Assembly: GCF_030848945.1 (NCBI RefSeq)
Contig: NZ_JANHAX010000004.1
Coordinates: 313,210-377,209 of the forward strand
Direction of reading: 5' to 3'
Source: Marimonas arenosa
GTDB lineage: Bacteria > Pseudomonadota > Alphaproteobacteria > Rhodobacterales > Rhodobacteraceae
DNA: 64,000 nucleotides
In this document: positions 19,910-29,042 of the stretch, one piece after another
Layout: each line of letters starts with the position of its first letter
Numbering within the stretch: position 1 is the stretch's first letter
Position numbers and translations under genes: made by a program
The notes under the pieces: generated by a model
What the model saw: the letters and a program-made list of their open reading frames with translations, nothing else
Databases searched by the model: none
Told to the model about the DNA's origin: nothing

Positions 19910-20509
19910 TCAGGCGAGGCTGCCGTGGCGGGCCCAGGCGATGGCATCTTCGAGCCGGTCGTCGCCCCAGAAGATTTCGCCGCCAACGGCGAAGCTGGGG
20001 CTGCCGAACACACCGAGATCGCGGGCAGTTTCAGTGTCCTGTACCAGCTGTGCGGCGATGGTGTCGGAGGCGGCGCGGGCGATGGTCGGTTCCGGGTCCT
20101 GGCCGGCGGCTTCGAGACTGGCGGTCAGGCCTTCGCCTTCATCGGGGACCAGCCCTTTCTCGAACCAGTTTTCATAGGCCGCAATGACGAATTTCTGGCC
20201 CCAGCCCTCGTTCAGGCCGAGCAGCGCCACCTGATTGGCAAAGGCGAGGTCATTGAGTGGATAGGGGGCGGGCAGTTGCGGCGCGAGCCTGTATTTCCCG
20301 GCACGGCGCGCGATGTCGCGCCACATATAGGCGGTCTTCACCGGCTTGTCGCGGAAGGGGATGTTGTTCTGTTCGAGCATGATCGCCCGGACGTCGAAGG
20401 GTCGCCAGGTGACGTCGACACCTTCACGTGCGGCCAGCTCGGGCAGGCGTCGGACGGTGAGATAGGTGTAGGTCGAACCGATCGAGAACCAGAAATCGAT
20501 TGCGGACAT
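19910..20509 (-). CDS. 2-hydroxychromene-2-carboxylate isomerase-like protein (DsbA/GST-kappa fold)
   Basis: The 199-residue protein starts DFWFSIGSTYTYLTV, the HCCA-isomerase/GST-kappa pattern in which a Ser replaces the CxxC of DsbA. GVFGSPSFAVGGEIFWGDDR near the C-terminus is the matching thioredoxin-fold cis-Pro region. It probably acts on a glutathione-linked or aromatic substrate. CGGAGG lies 7 nt before the ATG at 20509, so that start is preferred to the upstream 20563. Its real substrate is unknown, since no naphthalene-type pathway is nearby. Confidence 0.82.
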   Translation of the reverse strand: MSAIDFWFSIGSTYTYLTVRRLPELAAREGVDVTWRPFDVRAIMLEQNNIPFRDKPVKTAYMWRDIARRAGKYRLAPQLPAPYPLNDLAFANQVALLGLNEGWGQKFVIAAYENWFEKGLVPDEGEGLTASLEAAGQDPEPTIARAASDTIAAQLVQDTETARDLGVFGSPSFAVGGEIFWGDDRLEDAIAWARHGSLA

Positions 20510-20633
20510 GGGCGCCTCCGGGTGTTTCAGGCGACCATAGGTCGTGCCGTGCGGAACGTGCAATGCCGATGTGATGCGGGATCCAGAGCCTCCGCGCGAA
20601 CAGCGGCACGACCACTGCCGCTTGCACCGGTGT

Positions 20634-21464
20634 CTACCCCTTCGAGATCAGCCAGTCGAGCGCGCGGCTGGGCAGCAGGCGACGTGCCGTGCCCATCAGA
20701 TAAGTCGGCGTGGTGATGTAGTAACGTGGTTTCGGGCGGCGGGCGTCGAGCGCGCGCGCCAGCTTCCTGGTGACCGCCATCGGCGGCAGTTCGAACGTAT
20801 CGAGATCGCGTTCTTCGTAGAGCCGCTTGAGCAGCGTGCTGCGGTATTGTTCGGCCCGGGGACTGGCTTGCCAGTCGATCCAGCGTTCGAAATGCGGGAT
20901 CGAATTCTCGCGGATTCTCGAGGTGATGGGGCCCGGTTCGAGCGTGATCACATGGATCGGGGTGTCGCGCATTTCGAGACGGAGCACGTCGGTCAGGCCT
21001 TCAAGCGCGTACTTGCTCGCAACATAGGCGCCGCGCCAGCGCATCGGCACCAGCCCGAGGACTGAGGAACAGTTGACGATCCGCCCGTGCCCCTGGGCCC
21101 GCATCACCGGAATCACCAGCCGGGTCAACTCGTGCTGGCCGAAGACATTGGCCTCGAAGATCGCGCGCAGGGCGCCGGCGGGCAGGTCCTCGACCGCGCC
21201 TGGGATGGCGAAGGCGCCGTTGTTGTAGAGCGCATCGAGCCGGCCGCCGGTGGCCTCGAGCACCTCGGCCAGCCCGTTGTAGATGCTGTCGGCCTCGGCA
21301 TAGTCGATGCGCGGGCTTTCAAACCCTTCCTCGCTTAGACGGTCGCAATCGCTGGCGTTTCGGCAGGAGGCAAAGACCCGCCAGCCGCGGGACCTGAGCC
21401 CGTGCGCGGCATCATAGCCGATGCCCGAAGAGCATCCGGTGATAAGGATGGATTTGCCTGTCAT
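20634..21464 (-). CDS. Short-chain dehydrogenase/reductase
   Basis: The 276-residue protein has TGCSSGIG (NAD(P)-binding), YNNGAF in place of the NNAG motif, Ser in NCSSVLGLVP and the catalytic YVASK. The pattern and length fit classical SDR oxidoreductases. The ATG at 21464 is chosen because the frame's first codon at 21470 is a GTG without a better ribosome site. It stands alone and its substrate cannot be deduced. Confidence 0.85.
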   Translation of the reverse strand: MTGKSILITGCSSGIGYDAAHGLRSRGWRVFASCRNASDCDRLSEEGFESPRIDYAEADSIYNGLAEVLEATGGRLDALYNNGAFAIPGAVEDLPAGALRAIFEANVFGQHELTRLVIPVMRAQGHGRIVNCSSVLGLVPMRWRGAYVASKYALEGLTDVLRLEMRDTPIHVITLEPGPITSRIRENSIPHFERWIDWQASPRAEQYRSTLLKRLYEERDLDTFELPPMAVTRKLARALDARRPKPRYYITTPTYLMGTARRLLPSRALDWLISKG

Positions 21465-21838
21465 CGCCACGCCCTGTGCCTGCCTTCGCCCGTCAGCGCA
21501 GGGCTAATCGATTTCGGGGCGTGGGGCAATCAGGTGGCGCTTTTGCGGAACCGGGCGACTTCAAGCCCTTGGCGCAAGTTGAAACGCGAGGGAGAATCTG
21601 GCGGGAGAATGTAGAGGATCGCCGCTGGGCACGGTACTCACAACCAGCATGGAAGTAATTGTATGCTCAGGCAATCAAGGCACATGTCTCAGCGGTGATG
21701 TGCAACAAATTTGCGCATCTCGATTTAAACGAGATGTTGATGATTTGACGCGACTATCGGGTCAAATTCCTTTGGCAAAGTCCGCGCTTTCGACATGCCA
21801 TAGAGACTGTCAGGTCATAGTGCGGTGTGAGACCGAAC
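21465..21838. other. 374-nt A+T-enriched gap upstream of the Hint gene
   Basis: No convincing gene is seen. From about 21650 the composition is clearly more A+T-rich than the surroundings. CATCTCG (21716-21722) and CGAGATG (21730-21736) form a perfect inverted repeat around ATTTAAA and could be a regulator site or a hairpin for the downstream gene. Confidence 0.5.
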
Positions 21839-22981
21839 ATGGCGGTAACCTTCGAAGTCCTCTACTTGGGCACTGCGCCGGAAATTGACACGGCGGAAGG
21901 TAACGTGCTGAGCGAAAACGACGGCGCGTTGGTCGGTATGACCTTCGGCTCCACGGACGCGCCGCTGGCTTACAACGCCCAGCACACCCTGTCGCCGGTC
22001 GGCTATTCTGGTGGCACGTCGAACATGTATGATATCGACAACACGATTTCTAACGACACGTTCAGTATCGATGGCGGCCCGGCACAGACCTTTGATGGGC
22101 TGGCAGTTTATAATGCCACGATCACCTATGCCGACGGTACGCCAAGCGCGACCATCACCGCGGTTGTGATCCAGGATGCCGACGGTAACCTTTATCTGGT
22201 GCCGGAGACGTCCGCAAACGCGGACCATGCCGCAATGACCGCTGCGCCGATTGCAAGCATCACCCTTGATTCGATCTACACGATCTCCTCTGGCAGGCTG
22301 GTTGCAGATCGGCAAAGCACTGATTTCGTCTGTTATGCCCTTGGCACCGACATACTGACGGACCGCGGAAATGTTCCGGTTGAGTGTTTGAGGCCAGGCA
22401 ACCATGTCATGACGCTTGACCGTGGCGCTCAGCCAATCCGCTGGATCCACTCTGGTATGCATCTACTTGACGCGGAGGACACCGACGCAAAACCGGTTTT
22501 GATCGGTGCAGGTGCGCTTGGCCCGGGGCGTCCGGCTCGTGACCTGATCGTGTCGCCGCAGCACAGGGTATTGGTCGGGTCCAACTTGCAGTTGCAGGAT
22601 TTTTTCGGTGCCGAAGCGTTGGCCCCGGCAAAATTTCTGACACGCCTGCCGGGTATACGGCACATGAAAAGCAAACGGGATATCACGTGGGTTCATTTCG
22701 CCTGCGATCGACACGAACTTGTCTATGCCAACGGCTGCTTGTCGGAATCGCTTTTGCTAGGACCCATGGTTTTGAATGGGATGACGCATCACGACCGACG
22801 GGCTGCAGCCGAAATCTTTGGACAAGCCCCGACGCCCGACGCGGCGCTGAATGGCCCTCCGGCCCGGGACTTTCTGCGCAAACGCGAGGTTCAGGCGATG
22901 CTGAGGCCACGAAACAGATGCCGAAAGGTGACGCGGCCTCATGACGACGTCTCCTCGGCAGGATTGGCCAGTCACTATTGA
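21839..22981 (+). CDS. Hint (hedgehog/intein)-domain protein
   Basis: The 380-residue protein has about 160 residues of an acidic N-terminal domain (FEVLYLGTAPEIDTAEGN..., NAQHTLSPVGYS, TITAVVIQDADGNLYLVPE), followed by a Hint_2 domain that starts at Cys165 (CYALGTDILTDRG) and includes RPGNHVMTLD, GAQPIRW, IVSPQHRVLV and DRHELVYANG. Hint domains can cleave their own chain at the Cys. Roseobacter Hint_2 proteins are often secreted, but their function is unknown. A paralogue alignable without gaps over at least 170 residues, about 62 % identical by hand count, lies broken at 48204-49343. GTG 21827 is in frame, but ATG 21839 aligns with the start of the paralogue. Confidence 0.82.
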   Translation: MAVTFEVLYLGTAPEIDTAEGNVLSENDGALVGMTFGSTDAPLAYNAQHTLSPVGYSGGTSNMYDIDNTISNDTFSIDGGPAQTFDGLAVYNATITYADGTPSATITAVVIQDADGNLYLVPETSANADHAAMTAAPIASITLDSIYTISSGRLVADRQSTDFVCYALGTDILTDRGNVPVECLRPGNHVMTLDRGAQPIRWIHSGMHLLDAEDTDAKPVLIGAGALGPGRPARDLIVSPQHRVLVGSNLQLQDFFGAEALAPAKFLTRLPGIRHMKSKRDITWVHFACDRHELVYANGCLSESLLLGPMVLNGMTHHDRRAAAEIFGQAPTPDAALNGPPARDFLRKREVQAMLRPRNRCRKVTRPHDDVSSAGLASHY

Positions 22982-23184
22982 ACGAAAATGGCCTCTTTGT
23001 CTTGGGTTGCGGATCTTCCTGAAGGCAACCACCCGCCGGGAAAAAGAGTAGGTGTTGGCCAGCAATGCAGGCGGAGCGCTTCGAACATTCAAATCAACTT
23101 GTTCCGGGCAAGCATCAAATGACCGCTTCGTCCGCAATCCGGACGATCTGCAACAAGAAGCTGAAGGTGCGCGGAAACGAGCGC

Positions 23185-23850
23185 CTACTTCGCCGCCACC
23201 AACAGGTAGTCGGCCATCCAGCCGACACGGCCTGACGCGAGCACGCGCAGCTTGACCCAGCCGTCGCCGTCGTCGCTGAGCACTTCGACCTCGGTGTCCC
23301 GGGTCAGCTTTGTGACCACGCTGTAATCGGTGCCGGGCCCCTGGCGTAGGTTTACGCGGGAGGCGCTGACCTTGCGAAGGTCGGGAGAGGGTTCGGCCGC
23401 CACGGTGTCCGCTCCGGTGCTGGGCTCGGTTTGCGGGCGCGCGGCGCCGGCGGCGGCGATCAGGCGGGCGATTTTCTGCGGATCGGCGGCGACGGTCTCG
23501 ACCCCAGGCGAGCCCGATCGCGCGGCGGTCGCGTCGTCTTCGGCGGCTACGGCCTGACGCACGGTGTTGAGCGTGAGGCGCAGGCGTTTTTCGGCATCGC
23601 TGACCGGGGCGTTCGGGCGCCGTTGCGGCGATGGCGCGGCAGCAAGAACCAGCCTGGCCGGCTTGTCGGTCGATTGGGCGGTGCGCTGTGGTTCGGCGGC
23701 AATGTGTTTCGGCTCCGGGTCGGGTTGACTGGCCTTCAATGCGGCGGCGTGCTGACGCGAGCCGTCAGCGGGCGCGTAATCCGCGCCGCCGCTGAGAACG
23801 TAGAACGCCCATCCGAGAAATCCGAAAGTCACAACGATCAAGCGCCACAT
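23185..23850 (-). CDS. SH3-domain protein with N-terminal membrane anchor
   Basis: The 221-residue protein starts with one hydrophobic helix (WRLIVVTFGFLGWAFYVLSG), then a long low-complexity Ala/Pro/Glu linker. It ends in a bacterial SH3 domain (SASRVNLRQGPGTDYSVVTKL, GDGWVKLRV, GRVGWMADYLLV). Such proteins are anchored in the inner membrane with the SH3 fold in the periplasm, where it may bind peptidoglycan or peptides. GGGGA is positioned before the ATG at 23850, preferred to 23871. It is divergent from parC. Confidence 0.8.
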   Translation of the reverse strand: MWRLIVVTFGFLGWAFYVLSGGADYAPADGSRQHAAALKASQPDPEPKHIAAEPQRTAQSTDKPARLVLAAAPSPQRRPNAPVSDAEKRLRLTLNTVRQAVAAEDDATAARSGSPGVETVAADPQKIARLIAAAGAARPQTEPSTGADTVAAEPSPDLRKVSASRVNLRQGPGTDYSVVTKLTRDTEVEVLSDDGDGWVKLRVLASGRVGWMADYLLVAAK

Positions 23851-24056
23851 CTGCGCATCCCCTTTACACATTCACCCGGTGAATGCGGGACTTATAGCCG
23901 ATTCGCCCCTCGGAGTCGGAGGGGAAGAACACCGGTATTTTCCCTGATGCAATCCTGCACCATCCACGGTTGCCCGGCCAGTCAGGAAATCCCGACCCGG
24001 CTGCAGCGCGCCGCAAAGCGCTTGATGGGGCGGAATCGGGCCGGTAGAAGCGGGTC

Positions 24057-26513
24057 ATGAGCGATTTGCTGGACGATCCAGAGGATACAGGCACCCAAAT
24101 TTCCGAACCGCTGCGCCGTGCCATCGGTGAGCGTTACCTGACCTATGCGCTGTCGACCATCATGCACCGGGCGCTGCCGGATGCGCGCGACGGGCTGAAG
24201 CCGGTGCACCGGCGCATCCTCTACGCGATGAGCCGTCTGCGGCTGAATTCCGGCGGCGGGTTCCTGAAGTCCGCCAAGATCAGCGGCGACACGATGGGCG
24301 ATTTCCACCCCCATGGCGATGCCGCGATCTATGACGCCATGGCGCGGCTGGCACAGGATTTCGCGGTGCGCTATCCGCTGGTTGACGGGCAGGGGAACTT
24401 CGGCAATATCGACGGCGATAACCCCGCCGCCTCGCGCTATACCGAGGCGCGGATGACGGTGTTTGCCGAGGCGCTGCTTGAGGGGCTTTCGGAAAACGCG
24501 GTGGATTTCCGGCCCAATTACGACGGACGGCTGGAAGAACCGAGCGTCCTGCCGGCGCAGTTCCCCAACCTGCTGGCCAATGGCGCGGCGGGGATCGCGG
24601 TGGGCATGGCGACCAACATCCCGCCGCACAATATCGACGAGCTGATCGGCGCCTGCCTGCATCTGATCAAGACGCCGGATGCACGCGACGACACGCTGCT
24701 GAACTACGTGCCGGGGCCGGATTTCCCGACCGGGGGCGTGATCGTCGAGCCCAGGGAGTCGATTGCCCAGGCCTATCGCACCGGGCGCGGCGCGTTCCGG
24801 CTGCGCTGCAAATGGGAGGTCGAGGACCTGGGCCGCGGCACCTGGCAGGTCGTGGTCACCGAGATCCCTTACCAGGTGCAGAAATCCAAGCTGATCGAGA
24901 AGATCGCCGAGCTGATCCAGACCAAGAAGGTGCCGATCCTCGCCGATGTGCGCGACGAGAGCGCCGACGATATCCGACTGATCCTCGAGCCACGCTCGAA
25001 GAATGTCGATCCCGAGTTGCTGATGAACATGATGTTCCGCAACTCGGACCTCGAGGTGCGGTTCTCGCTCAACATGAACGTGCTGATCGACGGGGTGACG
25101 CCGAAGGTCTGCTCGATGAAGGAGGTGCTACGCGCCTTCCTAGATTTCCGCCGCGAGGTGCTGCAGCGGCGCTCGCGGTACCGGATGGCGAAGATCGACA
25201 ACCGGCTCGAGGTGCTCTCGGGCCTGATCACCGCGTTCCTGAACCTCGACCGGGTGATCGACATCATCCGCTATGACGACGACCCCAAGGTGGCGCTGAT
25301 GTACGAGGACTGGAGCCGGCCGCACCAGGCGACCATCGCGCGGGCGATGGACGAGGTGTCCTATGTCTCGCCGCTGGCCGGGGTGGATGTGGCATCGCTG
25401 GTGCTGGTGGCGGATGAAGAGGCGGTGGCCTCGGGCGTACTGGCCGAAAGCGACGATGGCACGCGGGCCATTCCGCATTCCTATGCCGGGCGCGAGAATG
25501 GGCTGTCGGATGTGCAGGCCGAGGCGATCCTCAATATGCGACTGCGCAGCCTGCGGCGGCTGGAGGAAGAGGCGCTGGTGCGCGAGCGCGATGCGCTGAT
25601 GGAGGAGCGGGCCGATCTCGAGGATCTGCTGGAAGATGACGGGATGCAATGGGACCGGATCGGCGAGGAACTGAAGGAGGTCCGCAAGACCTTCGGCAAG
25701 AGCCACGAGATCGGGGCGCGGCGGACGCAGTTTGCCGAGGCCGCCGAAGTGGAAGAGGTGCCGCTGGAGGCGATGATCGAGAAGGAACCGATCACCGTGG
25801 TCTGTTCCAAGATGGGCTGGATCCGGGCGATGTCGGGCCATATCGATCTGACCCGCGAGCTGAAATACAAGGACGGCGACGAGGGACGGTTCGTGTTCCA
25901 TGCCGAGACCACCGACAAGCTGCTGGTTTTCGCCTCGAACGGGCGGTTCTATACGCTGCAGGCCGCCAACCTGCCCGGCGGGCGCGGCATGGGCGAGCCG
26001 GTGCGGCTGATGGTCGATCTGCCCAACGAGGCCGAGATCGTGGCGTTGTTCATCCATCGGCCCGGGCAGCGGCTGATCGTGGCCTCGGCCGAGGGCAACG
26101 GGTTCGTCGTGTCCGAGGACGAGGTGCTGGCGCAGACCCGCAGCGGCAAACAGGTGCTGAACGTCAGGGACACGGTGGCCGCGGTGTGCAAACCGGTTCA
26201 GGGCGATCACGTGGCGATCTGTTCGCAGAACGGTAAGTTCCTGGTCTTCCCGCTGGCGGAGCTGCCCGAGTTGGGCCGCGGCAAGGGCGTGCGGTTGCAG
26301 AAATACAACCAGGCGCGCGGGCGCCAGGGATCGCTGGAGCTCGATGGCGGATTGTCGGACCTGACCACCTTTGCCTGGTCCGAGGGTCTGAGCTGGGAAA
26401 TGGGCGGCGGCAAGACCCGCCACGAGCCCGACATGAGCGAGTGGCTGGGCAAGCGCGCCGGCGTCGGCAAACGGCCGCCCTATGGGTTTCCGAAGGATTA
26501 CAGGTTCAGCTGA
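24057..26513 (+). CDS. parC: DNA topoisomerase IV subunit A
   Basis: The 818-residue protein has the GyrA/ParC N-terminal pattern [20 protein letters not shown], the quinolone-region [12 protein letters not shown] and the catalytic Tyr in [10 protein letters not shown]. The length and the short, beta-pinwheel-type C-terminus lacking a GyrA box favour ParC over GyrA. It cleaves DNA and decatenates daughter chromosomes with ParE, which is not in this window. At the positions of E. coli Ser80 and Glu84 it has Ala and Asp. It is transcribed alone. Confidence 0.92.
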   Translation: MSDLLDDPEDTGTQISEPLRRAIGERYLTYALSTIMHRALPDARDGLKPVHRRILYAMSRLRLNSGGGFLKSAKISGDTMGDFHPHGDAAIYDAMARLAQDFAVRYPLVDGQGNFGNIDGDNPAASRYTEARMTVFAEALLEGLSENAVDFRPNYDGRLEEPSVLPAQFPNLLANGAAGIAVGMATNIPPHNIDELIGACLHLIKTPDARDDTLLNYVPGPDFPTGGVIVEPRESIAQAYRTGRGAFRLRCKWEVEDLGRGTWQVVVTEIPYQVQKSKLIEKIAELIQTKKVPILADVRDESADDIRLILEPRSKNVDPELLMNMMFRNSDLEVRFSLNMNVLIDGVTPKVCSMKEVLRAFLDFRREVLQRRSRYRMAKIDNRLEVLSGLITAFLNLDRVIDIIRYDDDPKVALMYEDWSRPHQATIARAMDEVSYVSPLAGVDVASLVLVADEEAVASGVLAESDDGTRAIPHSYAGRENGLSDVQAEAILNMRLRSLRRLEEEALVRERDALMEERADLEDLLEDDGMQWDRIGEELKEVRKTFGKSHEIGARRTQFAEAAEVEEVPLEAMIEKEPITVVCSKMGWIRAMSGHIDLTRELKYKDGDEGRFVFHAETTDKLLVFASNGRFYTLQAANLPGGRGMGEPVRLMVDLPNEAEIVALFIHRPGQRLIVASAEGNGFVVSEDEVLAQTRSGKQVLNVRDTVAAVCKPVQGDHVAICSQNGKFLVFPLAELPELGRGKGVRLQKYNQARGRQGSLELDGGLSDLTTFAWSEGLSWEMGGGKTRHEPDMSEWLGKRAGVGKRPPYGFPKDYRFS

Positions 26514-26859
26514 GGCGGCCCGGGTTCCGACGCTCCCGAAGGGCGACTCCGAACCCATTCTACCGGATGCTGCGCGACGCGCGAACTACCGGAAAGTGCG
26601 TAGTTCGGACATTGCTACCAGGCGGTTCACCCAAAGCGGACGTGGAAAGCAATGCGGAAGATCATTTGTGTGCAACGCTTGGGGTGCGGGCGGAGATTTG
26701 GCCTTTGGGGGCGATCAGACAGCAACTGAATAGGTTCGGGGCGTTGAACGTGTCCCTTCCTGAAACGCCTCTTTCGCCATTAAGTCATACTAATTGCCGT
26801 AATTATTTTAATGCATTGGACTAATTATGCTCGCCTTGGCAGAAAAGTCTTGCTGCAAA
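26514..26859. other. 346-nt gap between convergent parC and lysR genes
   Basis: I see no supported gene. Small open frames here are out of codon character and lack ribosome sites. The last 80 nt before the lysR stop are notably A+T-rich (TTAATGCATTGGACTAATT). Confidence 0.5.
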
Positions 26860-27792
26860 CTACGGGACATCACCATGCGCGCCTTCGACAGCCTCCATGG
26901 CCGCGATCGGCAGGCTTTTCATAAGCTCCATGAGCGGGAAGGCCGCGGGCGGCAGGACCCGGCCACGCTTGCGGGCGATTGCCCAATGAACGCGCAGTTC
27001 GAGTTTCGTCTCGATCTCGACCAAACGCCCGGCAGCCACGTCTTCCGCGACGTTGAATCTGTTGGCCAACCAGATGAGATCGGTGGCAAGCACCGCTTGC
27101 CGCAAGACCGTTATCGCATCGCATTCCAGGGCCAGGAAGGGTTTGTTGCTGCCATCGGCACCGAATTCGGCGGCAAGTGCAAGACGCATGATTTCGGGCA
27201 TTTTCACCGAAGCAAAGCCGTATTGGAACAGGGCCGTCCTGTCGCGCGTATCCGAGGCGAGGACGGGATGATCCTTGCGGCAAAACAGACCCCCGCCAAA
27301 TTCGCCGAAGGGTTCGACCTCGATCTCGGGACTCGAAGGAACGTGGCGTGTATCGCAGACAAAAAAGTCGAGTTCTTCTTCCTGAAGCAAGCCAGAAAGA
27401 ACCTGAGACGAATTGTAGACGGCTTCGACACTGACATCCGGGCGATCCGCCATCCACTGCGCAATCGCCTTGCCGCCGAAGCTGTAGGCATAAGTCGGCA
27501 CAAGGCCGACGCGCAGGTGGCCCGCTTCGCCCGATTTCAGGTTACCTACTTCTTCCGTCAGGTTTTCCGCCTCAAACAAGACGCTTTGCGCGCGTTTCAG
27601 GACCGTTTCGCCAACCGCCGTCAGTTTGACCGAATGCTTGGTGCGTTCGAAAAGCTGAACCCCAAGGTCGCGCTCCAGCGCCTTGATCGAATGCGACAAG
27701 GCTGGTTGCGACAGGTTCGCCCTTTCCGAGGCACGGCGAAAATTCCGCTCTTGGGCGACCAGGACAAAATGCTGAAGCTGGCGCAGGTTCAT
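26860..27792 (-). CDS. LysR-family regulator
   Basis: The 310-residue protein has a textbook LysR helix-turn-helix (MNLRQLQHFVLVAQERNFRRA, then QPALSHSIKALERDLG) and an effector-binding domain. It is transcribed divergently from the catabolic/TRAP cluster across a 110-nt gap that contains TATTGC-N11-GCAATA, a typical LysR T-N11-A site. It therefore most likely controls that cluster in response to its substrate or an intermediate. Confidence 0.9.
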   Translation of the reverse strand: MNLRQLQHFVLVAQERNFRRASERANLSQPALSHSIKALERDLGVQLFERTKHSVKLTAVGETVLKRAQSVLFEAENLTEEVGNLKSGEAGHLRVGLVPTYAYSFGGKAIAQWMADRPDVSVEAVYNSSQVLSGLLQEEELDFFVCDTRHVPSSPEIEVEPFGEFGGGLFCRKDHPVLASDTRDRTALFQYGFASVKMPEIMRLALAAEFGADGSNKPFLALECDAITVLRQAVLATDLIWLANRFNVAEDVAAGRLVEIETKLELRVHWAIARKRGRVLPPAAFPLMELMKSLPIAAMEAVEGAHGDVP

Positions 27793-27850
27793 GGGTTTTT
27801 CCTTTCCGCGTTCCGATGGAATATCGTCAACGCATGTAATCGATCTCTTT

Positions 27851-27873
27851 TATTGCAAGGCTACCACGCAATA
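27851..27873. promoter_or_regulatory. Putative LysR operator TATTGC-N11-GCAATA
   Basis: A perfect 6-bp dyad with an 11-bp centre lies between lysR and the divergent oxidoreductase gene, 30 nt before the latter's ATG. LysR-type regulators bind such T-N11-A dyads, often next to their own promoter. Confidence 0.65.
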
Positions 27874-27902
27874 GGAATGGAAAAGGCAATTGGGAGGGCG
27901 CC

Positions 27903-29042
27903 ATGACCGCAGGGACAGCTTTCGATATCATCGTTATCGGCGCGGGGATCGCGGGTGCCTCGGTGGCGGCCGAACTGTCGCCCGAGGCCAAGGTGCTGCT
28001 GCTCGAAATGGAAAGCCAGCCGGGCTATCACACCACCGGCAGGTCCGCCGCAGTCTATACGCCGATCTACGGCCCGCAACCGATCCGCGCCCTGACCCGG
28101 GCGTCGCGGGCGTTCTTTTTCGATCCGCCCGACGGCTTTGCCGATCACCCGCTCCTGAGCAAACGCGGCGGCATGTTCGTTGCCAACGCAGACCAGATGG
28201 CGGCGCTGGAAGCCGCCTATGCGGAAATGGGCGCAGAGGGAGAGCTGGAATGGCTCGATCCCGCCGGAGTACGCAGCCATCAGCCCCTCTTGCGCGAGGA
28301 CTACGTGGCCGGGGGGTTCCTTGATCCGGGCTGTTTCGACATCGACGTGCACGCTTTGCACCAGGGCTATCTGAGCCGGTTCAAGGCGGCGGGGGGCCGG
28401 ATCGCAACCCGGGCCGAGGTGACGGCGATGACGCGAGACAACGACATTTGGCGCATCACCAGCGTGGAAGGGGTTTTCGAGGCCCCGATCATCGTGAACG
28501 CTGCCGGAGCCTGGGCAGATCATATCGGCCGTTTAGCCGGGGCGGAAGAAATCGGGCTTATTCCCAAGCGGCGCACGGCGTTGATCGTCGATGCGCCAGA
28601 GGGCCTGGCGCTTGATGATTGCCCGCTGGTCGTGGGCATCGAGGAGGACTTCTATCTCAAACCCGATGCCGGTCGCCTGCTTCTCTCGCCGGCGAATGAA
28701 GACCCGGAAGTGCCGTGCGACGTCCAGCCCGACGAGATGGACATCGCGATCTGCATCGACCGGATCGAAAAGGCGTTCGACCTTCAGATCCGGCGGATCG
28801 AGAACCGCTGGGCGGGCCTGCGCAGCTTTGTCGCCGACAAATGCCCGGTCGCAGGCTATTCGGAACAGACCGAGGGCTTCTACTGGCTCGCCGGTCAGGG
28901 CGGCTATGGCATTCAATCGGCCCCGGCGCTGTCGCGCTTTGCCGCCTCGCAGATAGTGGGTTCAGACATCCCTCAAGACGTCCTCACAGAAGGGCTTGAC
29001 CCGGCGACCCTGGCACCGGGCAGGCTGAAAGGCATAACATGA
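27903..29042 (+). CDS. FAD-dependent oxidoreductase, D-amino-acid dehydrogenase-like
   Basis: The 379-residue protein opens with DIIVIGAGIAGASVAAEL and has GYHTTGRSAAVYTPIYG, like D-arginine/D-amino-acid dehydrogenases of the DAO family. The C-terminal WAGLRSFVADKCPVAGY and GQGGYGIQSAPA segments are also typical. Its stop codon overlaps the DctM start (ATGA), so it is the first gene of a TRAP-linked catabolic operon controlled by the divergent LysR protein. It may oxidise the imported amino compound to an imino acid, which the RidA protein downstream would hydrolyse. The substrate is inferred, not seen. Confidence 0.8.
   Translation: MTAGTAFDIIVIGAGIAGASVAAELSPEAKVLLLEMESQPGYHTTGRSAAVYTPIYGPQPIRALTRASRAFFFDPPDGFADHPLLSKRGGMFVANADQMAALEAAYAEMGAEGELEWLDPAGVRSHQPLLREDYVAGGFLDPGCFDIDVHALHQGYLSRFKAAGGRIATRAEVTAMTRDNDIWRITSVEGVFEAPIIVNAAGAWADHIGRLAGAEEIGLIPKRRTALIVDAPEGLALDDCPLVVGIEEDFYLKPDAGRLLLSPANEDPEVPCDVQPDEMDIAICIDRIEKAFDLQIRRIENRWAGLRSFVADKCPVAGYSEQTEGFYWLAGQGGYGIQSAPALSRFAASQIVGSDIPQDVLTEGLDPATLAPGRLKGIT

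Noticed and set aside
21402..21888. Three small open frames upstream of the Hint gene
   Set aside because: They overlap each other and flanking genes, lack ribosome sites and show no recognisable domain.
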